This document shows, piece by piece, positions 1 through 5,420 of a stretch of DNA of 5,452 nt (the stretch's first letter is position 1; every line of letters starts with the position of its first letter). Both the position numbers and the translations under genes were made by a program. Source of the DNA: Paenibacillus sp. GTDB taxonomy: Bacteria; Bacillota; Bacilli; Paenibacillales; Paenibacillaceae. The stretch covers positions 7,151-12,602 of the forward strand of contig DOJM01000552.1 of assembly GCA_003529225.1 (NCBI GenBank). The letters run 5' to 3'. Below the pieces are notes generated by a model that did no database searches, was not told the origin of the DNA, and was given only the letters and a program-made list of their open reading frames with translations.

Positions 1-410
1 GAATCCCCCTCAAGCTGGACACGTATCGTCACAAATCCAAGCTGAAAAGGACATATGAATATATCCGTCGAGAGAATTTTAAAAAATATAGACTGCTGAG
101 GAATCTCAAGAATACAGTCCAGATTATTGACTCTGGAAAAGCGGCTGAAAGAGTCTAAATCCTTCTTGCGTGGAAAAAGAATGTGTGCAGCAAACGGTAA
201 ATAGGTGCGCTCCATCCGTTCATGGGAAACACAGTGGCCTTCTCCGTAATAGGCATTTTCTAGCTCTTTATTATCCAGAAAAAAACGTGTGAAGCCATCA
301 TCCTGCAATTGTTGGATAAGCTTCTTAGAATCGCCCTTTTTTATTGAAAAGGGAAAAATAAACTGCATAAGCGCAGTATGTAATACAGGCTCAGTTAAAA
401 GCTTATCCAT
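1..410 (-). CDS. Hypothetical protein, N-terminal 136 codons (C-terminus beyond left edge)
   Basis: An open frame on the minus strand begins with ATG at 410-408 and stays open to the left edge, so only the N-terminal part is present. The start is well supported: an in-frame TGA lies directly upstream (413-411), and an AAGGATGG-type ribosome binding site (424-418) precedes it. The protein begins MDKLLTEPVLHTALMQF. The visible part is soluble-looking and rich in Phe, Lys and Asp, with a YYGEGHCVSHERMERTY stretch and, near the edge, a hydrophobic FICPFQLGFVTIRV stretch. No signal peptide or full membrane helix is visible. I do not recognise the family with confidence. The pattern faintly recalls Bacillales proteins loosely annotated as CorA-like, whose membrane helices would be C-terminal and so out of view; this is a weak guess. 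It lies 72 bases downstream of the MFS permease on the same strand and may be co-transcribed with it. Confidence 0.8.
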   Translation of the reverse strand, partial: MDKLLTEPVLHTALMQFIFPFSIKKGDSKKLIQQLQDDGFTRFFLDNKELENAYYGEGHCVSHERMERTYLPFAAHILFPRKKDLDSFSRFSRVNNLDCILEIPQQSIFFKILSTDIFICPFQLGFVTIRVQLEGD

Positions 411-482
411 TCATCGTCCATCCTTGTGCTCAGAATATGCTTATAGATGACATTACCCTAAAAGGATTAGGTTGATACCATT

Positions 483-1697
483 CTAAATACTGGAACTCTT
501 TCTTTGCACTGCTTGCCTGGATTGGAATCGCCATGCGGCAATGCTCAGCAAGAACAAGAAGGCGGCAAAACCGGCAAGTAACCCAGCAGTTTGTGCCACT
601 TTTAGATGGTCCATAGACCAGCCCATAAAAAGGGGCAGCAGAGCTCCACCGACACCTCCAGCAGCGATCATTATGCTGGGTGTTGACTCTTCGGCTCCTG
701 GCAGCATCTTGCTGGAGAAGACTAGAGCTATGGAGAAAACACCGGACATAAATAGCCCAAGTAGCATAATTACGATGAATGCAGCTAACCGATTTTCTGT
801 GAATGGAAAAAGAGCCAGCAGTAACAAGGTCAGTAAACAGCTACTTAAAATGTATACACGGTAAGAAATTTTCTCTGCAATCACTCCAGCAAACAATCTT
901 CCCGTAGACATAGCTAGCCAAAAGAAAGTGACTGTCAGCGCCGCCGCAGATTCTGTCATCCCTAGCTTGGCGATAAAGATGGCGGGCATAAAGTTGACCA
1001 GACTCATCTCCGTACCTACATAGAGAAAGAAGAAAAGGATGAAGATGCTCAGCAGAATCCATTGTTTCCCTTTATACGGAAGCTGTGTGCTGGACTGCGA
1101 GAAATGCGGGGATGCTGAGACTTTGCGAGGTGCTCGCTCGTCCAGTATGCGCTGCAGATTCCCAAAATGGCCTCTTCCCCAGAGAATGAGGGAAAGTAAT
1201 GAGAAGCCAGCGACAATTAGGAATGCCAATCTCCATGCTCCGGTAGCAATGAGCGGACTGGCGATAAGAGGCATTACAAGTGCTCCTATCCCAAATAGGA
1301 CTTCAAGTCGGCTCATCGCGATCGCGGTTCCTTCTGTCACAGCTCCGATAATGATGGTGCCGATGACGGCTTCGATCATACCGAAACCAAAGCCAGCCGC
1401 AACAGCAATAACATACATCCACTCCCAAGGAGGTAGAAAAGCATACGCAATCTCAGCAGTTAGGAGAAGAGCGGTGGCGATAATGATGCCTCCTCGTTTC
1501 CCAAAACGGCGATTGAGTAGGGGAGAGACAAGCACACCAGCCAGAAAACCAGCGAATTGACTAAAGATTAATTGCCCGCCGGCACTATAATTTTGGTCAT
1601 AATGCTGTAACAGAACGGGAAGAATAGATCCCAGCACTACATGAGCAAGTCCAATGACAAAGTAGGAAAGACAGCCGATCCAGATCAGTTTTTTCAC
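483..1697 (-). CDS. MFS sugar permease, GlcP-like (fucose:H+ symporter family)
   Basis: A 404-residue integral membrane transporter, a normal length for the major facilitator superfamily. Twelve hydrophobic helices can be placed at about residues 4-28, 42-61, 70-88, 93-116, 130-152, 156-174, 212-235, 249-272, 279-297, 303-327, 340-360 and 368-388. A basic cytoplasmic loop (175-211) separates the two halves. A degenerate MFS motif A (NRRFGKR, 62-68) lies between helices 2 and 3. From memory, the stretches FSQFAGFLAGVLVSPL (45-60), MSRLEVLFGIGAL (128-140), FFFLYVGTEMSLVNFMPAI (222-240) and TFFWLAMSTGRL (257-268) closely resemble the Bacillus subtilis glucose/mannose:H+ symporter GlcP. A proton-coupled sugar importer is therefore likely, but the substrate cannot be read from sequence. 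Translation starts at GTG (1697-1695) behind an AAGGGG ribosome binding site (1711-1706), 8 bases upstream; the stop is TAG (485-483). It is divergent from the stress-type gene at 1859. Confidence 0.9.
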   Translation of the reverse strand: MKKLIWIGCLSYFVIGLAHVVLGSILPVLLQHYDQNYSAGGQLIFSQFAGFLAGVLVSPLLNRRFGKRGGIIIATALLLTAEIAYAFLPPWEWMYVIAVAAGFGFGMIEAVIGTIIIGAVTEGTAIAMSRLEVLFGIGALVMPLIASPLIATGAWRLAFLIVAGFSLLSLILWGRGHFGNLQRILDERAPRKVSASPHFSQSSTQLPYKGKQWILLSIFILFFFLYVGTEMSLVNFMPAIFIAKLGMTESAAALTVTFFWLAMSTGRLFAGVIAEKISYRVYILSSCLLTLLLLALFPFTENRLAAFIVIMLLGLFMSGVFSIALVFSSKMLPGAEESTPSIMIAAGGVGGALLPLFMGWSMDHLKVAQTAGLLAGFAAFLFLLSIAAWRFQSRQAVQRKSSSI

Positions 1698-1766
1698 GAA
1701 GTAAGCCCCTTATATTGAAAGTAGTTTATGGATTAAGGTCGGATTCAATGTGAACCGGAAGGGTAC

Positions 1767-1794
1767 ATTATAATAAGCACCATTGTTATGATAA
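1767..1794 (-). promoter_or_regulatory. Candidate promoter for the MFS permease unit
   Basis: On the minus strand a consensus TATAAT (1772-1767) is preceded, with a 16-base spacer, by TTATCA (1794-1789), which matches TTGACA at four of six positions. Transcription would start near 1760 and give a leader of about 60 bases before the GTG start. The -10 lies inside the palindrome ATTATAAT (1767-1774), so a plus-strand -10 (TATAAT, 1769-1774) overlaps it. The plus-strand copy has no good -35 element. Confidence 0.4.
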
Positions 1795-1818
1795 ATCCAA
1801 ACGGTGAGCTTGGATATA

Positions 1819-1832
1819 TAAACTTTTGTTTA
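1819..1832. promoter_or_regulatory. Short perfect dyad, possible operator upstream of the stress-type gene
   Basis: The arms TAAAC (1819-1823) and GTTTA (1828-1832) are perfect inverted repeats around TTTT. The dyad lies 26 bases upstream of the ATG at 1859 and just before the ribosome binding site, a place where a repressor could act. No particular regulator is recognised. AT-rich dyads of this size can arise by chance. Confidence 0.25.
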
Positions 1833-1858
1833 CATGCTTGAAGGGAGAGATTTACGTA

Positions 1859-2278
1859 ATGGATAACAAACAACTGGAGCAACTCATTATTAGAGCATTG
1901 GATGACAACAAGTTCGGTTCCTTTGGTACGATCGAAGAAGGAAATAAGCCGAAAGTACGTTATATGGCTATTTTCCATGAGGATTTGAAGATTTATTTAG
2001 CTACGAATCGCAAAACTCATAAGGTGGAGGAATTATCGAATAATCCGGATGCTTTTTTGCTGCTTGGATATGAGTCAGGCGGAAGCAAAGATGTGCTGGA
2101 GATTGAAGCCACCGTTGCCGTTTCTAAGGATGAAGGGCTGCGCACAAAGGTATGGAACAAAGAGCTGGAGCCATGGTTTACAGGGCCTGACGACCCTAAT
2201 TATGTGATTCTTGAACTTACTCCAACGCGTATTGAGTATGTTGGCAGTAATAAAGAGCATGGCGTGTGGACCCCCTAA
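1859..2278 (+). CDS. Pyridoxamine 5'-phosphate oxidase-fold protein, general stress protein 26-like
   Basis: A 139-residue soluble protein of the split-barrel FMN-binding (PNPOx-like) group. It matches the general stress protein 26 type, such as B. subtilis YdaG, which is of similar length. Recognisable parts are an N-terminal helix followed by the first barrel strand (GSFGTIEEGNKPKVRYM, 20-36), the strand and turn LKIYLATNRKTHKVEEL (43-59), the segment NNPDAFLLLGYE (61-72), and the typical C-terminal block WFTGPDDPNYVILELTP (106-122). Such proteins usually dimerise and bind FMN or a related cofactor. The reaction is rarely known, and the true vitamin B6 oxidase function is unlikely at this length. 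The frame can be extended upstream to TTG at 1826, but the ATG at 1859 is chosen because AAGGGAGAG (1841-1849) sits about 10 bases before it. It appears monocistronic: it is divergent from the permease and closed by a terminator. Confidence 0.9.
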   Translation: MDNKQLEQLIIRALDDNKFGSFGTIEEGNKPKVRYMAIFHEDLKIYLATNRKTHKVEELSNNPDAFLLLGYESGGSKDVLEIEATVAVSKDEGLRTKVWNKELEPWFTGPDDPNYVILELTPTRIEYVGSNKEHGVWTP

Positions 2279-2296
2279 TTTAAAATCGATTCCGAT

Positions 2297-2334
2297 AGCC
2301 TTCCTATCCCCCACGGGTTTAGGAGGGCTTTTTT
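2297..2334 (+). terminator. Intrinsic terminator of the PNPOx-like gene
   Basis: AGCCTTCCTA (2297-2306) pairs with TAGGAGGGCT (2320-2329), forming ten pairs with one G-U. An additional CCC/GGG can form inside the loop, and a run of six T (2329-2334) follows. It lies 18 bases after the stop codon and separates this gene from the two-component operon. Confidence 0.88.
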
Positions 2335-2347
2335 AAAAGATAAGTCC

Positions 2348-2376
2348 CTGAGTGTCCTGTTAAAACATGTTATAAT
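2348..2376 (+). promoter_or_regulatory. Extended -10 promoter of the two-component operon
   Basis: A consensus TATAAT (2371-2376) is preceded by TG at 2368-2369, giving TGTTATAAT, an extended -10 element. Seventeen bases further upstream is CTGAGT (2348-2353), which matches only three of six -35 positions; the TG extension often compensates for a poor -35. Transcription would start near 2383 and leave a leader of about 40 bases. Confidence 0.65.
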
Positions 2377-2421
2377 GACTTCAACTTTTTACGTAATTTC
2401 TCAGGGGAGGACTTAAAATAC

Positions 2422-3096
2422 ATGACCGTTACTCTGTTATATATTGAAGATGATCATGAAATCGGCAGCGTCGTGTCTGCGGATTTAAGTGAGCGTGGTT
2501 ATAGTGTGCGTTGGCTGCGGAGCGGGGAGGGAGCGACGGAGGAAGCTTCGCCTTGTCAATTGGCTATTCTGGATGTAATGCTTCCGGGCTTGGATGGCTT
2601 TACTGTCGGACAACGATTGAAGCGGGCGTATCCTAAGCTTCCAATCTTGATGCTCTCCGCGCGAACCTCTATTGATGATAAACTGCAGGGACTTGAGTTC
2701 GCGGATGATTATCTGACGAAGCCTTTTCATCCAGATGAATTGGCAGCCAGAATTGAAGTGCTGCTCAGGCGGAATGGGGCATCTGTTCAGGATTCGCTCA
2801 CGCTTAAGCACCTAGTCATATATGAAGGGGATAACCGAGTAATAAATGCTCAGACTCAGGAAGAAGTCATGCTTACGGGTAAGCAATTTCAGATTTTTTC
2901 TTATTTGCTGCGTCATCTCGGCCAGATTATGACGAAGGAGCAGATTTATGAAGCCGTCTGGGGAGAAGCCTATCTCGAAGGGGATAAAACTTTGATGGTA
3001 CATATACGATATTTGCGCGAAAAGTTAGAACTTGATCCGGGCAACCCGGAAATTATAGAAACTGTTCGAGGGATCGGATATCGGGTAAGAGCATGA
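2422..3096 (+). CDS. OmpR/PhoB-family response regulator
   Basis: A 224-residue cytoplasmic transcription factor, the usual family length. The receiver domain (about 3-117) has the acidic pair D10/D11, phosphoacceptor D51 in LAILDVMLPGLDGF, switch Ser S79 and conserved lysine K100 in YLTKPF. The C-terminal winged-helix DNA-binding domain (about 128-223) shows LTGKQFQIFSYLLRHLGQI, KEQIYEAVWG, the recognition-helix region LMVHIRYLREKLE and the terminal IIETVRGIGYRVR. When phosphorylated by its kinase it should bind direct repeats at target promoters. The segment LQGLEFADDYLTKPF lacks one residue, normally Gly, before ADDY (family pattern GLExGADDY), shortening the S79-K100 spacing to 21 residues. 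The ATG at 2422 follows AGGGGAGG (2403-2410). The stop overlaps the kinase start as ATGA. No target operon is adjacent. Confidence 0.96.
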   Translation: MTVTLLYIEDDHEIGSVVSADLSERGYSVRWLRSGEGATEEASPCQLAILDVMLPGLDGFTVGQRLKRAYPKLPILMLSARTSIDDKLQGLEFADDYLTKPFHPDELAARIEVLLRRNGASVQDSLTLKHLVIYEGDNRVINAQTQEEVMLTGKQFQIFSYLLRHLGQIMTKEQIYEAVWGEAYLEGDKTLMVHIRYLREKLELDPGNPEIIETVRGIGYRVRA

Positions 3097-4508
3097 GGGG
3101 GTTAGGGCGCATTCGCAAGCAGCGTAACTCCTCTTTGCTATCGGGATATTTGCTTATTATCGTTTCTGCACTGCTTTTTATCCCTGTGGTCCTCCCGTTA
3201 TCTTTTGTTCTCTACAATATGGTTAATGAAGTGACCAAAGGGGCTCCACCTGTAGACACCTCTCTGTATTCGAGTGTTGCAGCGCTGGAGACCATGTGGC
3301 ATAAAGAGGCACTTCAATTGGAAGATGCTTCTTCGGAAGGCATAAATGAGCGGCTACATGAACTGAGACGGAAATACACTGAGGCTACTATGTTTTGGGT
3401 AGATGGGCAGGGAATGACCCAGTTGATTCTCACACCTGATGAAGGCAATCGGGATCATGGCAGCGGAGTTCCGGAGCAGTGGACTGCGGCTGAGGCTATT
3501 TTTTTTATGAAAGAAAGTACAAAGCGTGATCCTTTAGCCATCGTCGCCTTCATGGGAGACCGAGTGGATGCGGGCAAAGGGTTTATGGTAATGCAAATTC
3601 CAAACAAGCTGCTCAACAAAGGGGCTTATGGGGGAGTCGGGGCTTGGGCTTTGTATTACTTTGTGCTCTTTGTACTTTTTGGAGGGTTCGCACTGGTTTC
3701 TTTGCTGTTCTTTAGAAAAATACGCAAACGCCTACTACAGCTACAAACCGCGATGACGATTACGGGACCGGATAGAATGCCGAAGTCTATTATGACGGGC
3801 AAGCTGGATGAGATTGGCAGACTGGAGGAAGCTTTTAACACGATGGTGGCGAAGCTTGACGAAAGTCGAAAGAGGGAAATCGAAGAGGAAGAGCTGCGTA
3901 AGCGTCTAGTATCCAACTTATCTCATGATTTACGTACACCGCTAACCGTTATCCGCAGCCACATTCATGTAATGACTAAGGAGAGTTTAACCCCACAAGG
4001 ACAACAGTCCTTAGAGCTAATGGATAAGCGTATAGCAGATCTTAGCGTCTTGATTGAGAATCTTTTATCCTACAATCTTCTCAACAGCGGACGGATCACT
4101 TTGAAGCGGGAGCGTAAAGATGTCTTGCGCTTGTTGCGGGAAATTGCTGCTGCTTGGTACCCCGTATGGGAAAAAGAGAACTTCGAGATCGATATTGACC
4201 TGGAGGCTGAACCGCTGTTCTGGATGGTGGATGAGGTCTGGTTCCGCCGTATTCTTGATAATCTATTTCAGAATATTGTACGTCATGCCAGCAGTGGTCT
4301 TTATGTAGGGATTTCTACGGAGTCCCGTAATGAACAACGTGTCATTATGATTACGGATCACGGCAGAGGCATCCAGAGTCCATCCGATTACAAAGGGGCA
4401 GGATTAGGGCTGTCAATCGTGGATCTGTTGATGAAGCATATGGAGCTAGAGTGGGATATGGAGAGTACAGGAGATGGAACTTCCGTAGTAATCTTTAATC
4501 CGCTGTAG
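3093..4508 (+). CDS. Membrane sensor histidine kinase (HisKA type), partner of the response regulator
   Basis: A 471-residue kinase. Helix 1 (about 18-42) and helix 2 (about 185-207) flank an extracytoplasmic sensor region of about 140 residues. That region contains ATMFWVDGQG and a conserved-looking PEQWTAAEAIFFMKES stretch; its ligand is unknown. A HAMP-like linker and coiled coil (about 208-268) follow. The HisKA domain has H278 in SNLSHDLRTPL, which is phosphorylated and then donates to D51 of the regulator. The ATPase domain has an N box (RRILDNLFQNIVRHA, with N390 and N394), a G1 box (DHGRG, 422-426) and a G2 box (GAGLGL, 435-440). Only eight residues separate G1 and G2, so the usual F box and ATP lid are missing, in frame. 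It starts within the ATGA overlap with the regulator and has no strong ribosome binding site of its own, which suggests translational coupling. Stop is TAG at 4506-4508. Confidence 0.95.
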   Translation: MRGLGRIRKQRNSSLLSGYLLIIVSALLFIPVVLPLSFVLYNMVNEVTKGAPPVDTSLYSSVAALETMWHKEALQLEDASSEGINERLHELRRKYTEATMFWVDGQGMTQLILTPDEGNRDHGSGVPEQWTAAEAIFFMKESTKRDPLAIVAFMGDRVDAGKGFMVMQIPNKLLNKGAYGGVGAWALYYFVLFVLFGGFALVSLLFFRKIRKRLLQLQTAMTITGPDRMPKSIMTGKLDEIGRLEEAFNTMVAKLDESRKREIEEEELRKRLVSNLSHDLRTPLTVIRSHIHVMTKESLTPQGQQSLELMDKRIADLSVLIENLLSYNLLNSGRITLKRERKDVLRLLREIAAAWYPVWEKENFEIDIDLEAEPLFWMVDEVWFRRILDNLFQNIVRHASSGLYVGISTESRNEQRVIMITDHGRGIQSPSDYKGAGLGLSIVDLLMKHMELEWDMESTGDGTSVVIFNPL

Positions 4509-4547
4509 AAAGAAAAAGCTCTCACGGGAAATAATAAAAATGAGCTC

Positions 4548-4562
4548 AACGGCACCCGTTTT
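4548..4562 (+). terminator. Weak hairpin after the kinase gene, doubtful terminator
   Basis: AACGG (4548-4552) and CCGTT (4556-4560) form a five-pair stem with loop CAC, followed by only two further T before a C. A second AACGG (4570-4574) could pair with the same CCGTT instead. It is the best terminator-like structure after the kinase stop, but it is too weak to be confident, so read-through towards the HxlR gene is possible. Confidence 0.25.
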
Positions 4563-4605
4563 CACAACGAACGGCCAGAATAGGCGTAATATATTTGGTT
4601 GTAGT

Positions 4606-4611
4606 TATAAT
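4606..4611 (+). promoter_or_regulatory. Possible -10 element for the HxlR-family gene
   Basis: A perfect TATAAT lies at 4606-4611, about 85 bases upstream of the GTG start. No convincing -35 is found 16-18 bases before it, and there is no TG extension, so the call rests on the -10 alone. The motif CGTAATATATTTG (4585-4597) occupies the spacer and -35 area, where a regulator could bind. Confidence 0.35.
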
Positions 4612-4666
4612 GTTTAATAGGGCTATTTAATGGTTCCAATGCTTCAGGAGTTACCAATGACCTGTG

Positions 4667-4680
4667 TTGAAATATTTCGA
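4667..4680. promoter_or_regulatory. Palindrome next to the HxlR ribosome binding site, possible autoregulatory site
   Basis: GAAATATTTC (4669-4678) is a perfect ten-base palindrome. It extends to 4667-4680 with one mismatched pair. It ends just before the AAAGGGG ribosome binding site (4681-4687) of the regulator gene. A regulator bound here could block its own transcription or translation; no binding motif known to me is matched. Confidence 0.25.
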
Positions 4681-4695
4681 AAAGGGGCAAGTTGA

Positions 4696-5079
4696 GTGGA
4701 AAAGACCGAAAAAATATACAACACTGCAGTAGAGGCAACTTTAGAGGTGATTGGTGGGAAATGGAAACCTGTTATTCTCTTTCATCTGACATTCGGTAAG
4801 AAACGTAATAATGAATTTAAGAGCTTGATTCCTGCAATTACTCAAAAGATGTTAACGCAGCATCTTCGGGAGCTTGAAGAAGAAGGCGTCATCTTACGTA
4901 TTTCCTATAATCAGGTACCACCGAGGGTTGAGTATGAGTTGACAGAATACGGCTGGAGTCTAAAGGAACTCCTACATCTGATGTGCCGTTGGGGGGATTC
5001 GCATATAGAGAGAAAGTACGAGGGAAAGGCTACCGTTCTCGCTAATTCAATGCTTACAGGGGTCCCGCCAACATTTTAA
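4696..5079 (+). CDS. HxlR-family winged-helix transcriptional regulator
   Basis: A 127-residue DNA-binding protein of normal length for the HxlR family (relatives of MarR; B. subtilis HxlR, YodB and CatR belong here). The family signature is clear: VEATLEVIGGKWKPVILFHL (12-31), the helix-turn-helix region EFKSLIPAITQKMLTQHLRELEEEG (40-64), the wing with PPRVEYELTEYG (75-86) and the C-terminal dimer helix LLHLMCRWGD (92-101). It would bind DNA as a dimer, usually as a repressor of an adjacent gene. The cysteine that commonly precedes PVE in redox-sensing members is replaced by Thr (T10); the only Cys is C97. A classical thiol switch at the N-terminus is therefore unlikely. Translation starts at GTG 4696, eight bases after AAAGGGG (4681-4687). 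No target gene lies next to it in this window. Confidence 0.93.
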   Translation: MEKTEKIYNTAVEATLEVIGGKWKPVILFHLTFGKKRNNEFKSLIPAITQKMLTQHLRELEEEGVILRISYNQVPPRVEYELTEYGWSLKELLHLMCRWGDSHIERKYEGKATVLANSMLTGVPPTF

Positions 5080-5112
5080 CGAAAATATACACTAAGGACT
5101 ATTCAATAGATT

Positions 5113-5155
5113 AAAAGCCGGGTTTTCCTACTCTAAGGAATCCGGCTTTTGTTTT
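5113..5155 (+). terminator. Intrinsic terminator of the HxlR-family gene
   Basis: AAAAGCCGG (5113-5121) and CCGGCTTTT (5142-5150) form a nine-pair stem. TTCC/GGAA pairing inside extends it, and the stem runs into a T-rich tail (TTTTGTTTT, 5147-5155). It lies 33 bases after the stop codon. The A-run on the left side could let it act on both strands. Confidence 0.88.
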
Positions 5156-5191
5156 ATTCTCGTAGTGGACGTAATATTTGTTTTACGTTAA

Positions 5192-5350
5192 ATGTATATT
5201 CGCAACGTGGAGCAAATCGGAAGCCGAGTATATGAGTCAATCCAAATACTTGGTACCCCTTTACGACAGCCAGTGATCAGTGTGATTAGACTGGAAAATA
5301 AAGCACTAGACAGGCCACGGCTGCCATATGGGGCGTTGCACTCCTGGTAG
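5192..5350 (+). CDS. Doubtful 52-codon open frame of unknown function
   Basis: ATG at 5192 opens a 52-residue basic frame (MYIRNVEQIGSRVYESIQIL at its N-terminus) ending in TAG at 5348-5350. The first half has a plausible protein-like composition. No Shine-Dalgarno sequence precedes the ATG, and the upstream bases are simply AT-rich. Codon use includes several AGA/AGG/CGA/CGG arginine codons. A weak hairpin with TTTT (5369-5386) follows. It could be a small gene, a decayed fragment or chance. The opposite strand has a similar-sized open frame, so openness alone is weak evidence. Confidence 0.2.
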   Translation: MYIRNVEQIGSRVYESIQILGTPLRQPVISVIRLENKALDRPRLPYGALHSW

Positions 5351-5368
5351 TCTTCCTGATTGATGGCC

Positions 5369-5386
5369 GCCGACACTCGGCCTTTT
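5369..5386 (+). terminator. Weak terminator-like hairpin
   Basis: GCCGA (5369-5373) and TCGGC (5377-5381) form a GC-rich five-pair stem with a three-base loop, and TTTT follows at 5383-5386. GGCCG/CGGCC (5365-5369 and 5378-5382) is an alternative pairing. The short stem and short T-run make it a poor intrinsic terminator. Confidence 0.3.
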
Positions 5387-5387
5387 G

Positions 5388-5420
5388 CAAAAAAAACAAA
5401 GGAAACCGAACTTTTTTTTG
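5388..5420. repeat. Poly-A/poly-T inverted repeat
   Basis: CAAAAAAAA (5388-5396) and TTTTTTTTG (5412-5420) are perfect nine-base inverted repeats around a 15-base purine-rich centre. The A-tract and T-tract face each other about 23 bases apart, centre to centre. This may be an intrinsically bent upstream element or a chance pairing of homopolymers. Confidence 0.5.

Noticed and set aside
541..1560. Plus-strand open frames opposite the permease (541-864 and 1039-1560)
   Set aside because: They lie antisense to a clear 12-helix transporter, have low-complexity composition and no ribosome binding sites; they are shadow frames.
1826..1858. Upstream TTG extension of the PNPOx-like gene
   Set aside because: The added 11 residues are unlike the family, and the ribosome binding site at 1841-1849 lies inside them, correctly spaced for the ATG at 1859.
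2075..2314. Minus-strand frame opposite the PNPOx-like gene and its terminator
   Set aside because: It starts inside the terminator hairpin region and is antisense to a well-supported gene.
4516..4546. AGCTC/GAGCT inverted repeat with T-run on the minus strand after the kinase
   Set aside because: The stem is five pairs with a long AT-rich loop, and no minus-strand gene would use it.
4635..4659. Direct repeat of CCAATG upstream of the HxlR gene
   Set aside because: Six bases repeated twice in AT-rich DNA is within chance, and the flanks match only partly.
5188..5376. Minus-strand 62-codon open frame starting with GTG at 5376
   Set aside because: It has no recognisable family, its start lies inside a GC hairpin, and it overlaps an equally unsupported plus-strand frame. 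Only a partial AAAAGG precedes it.
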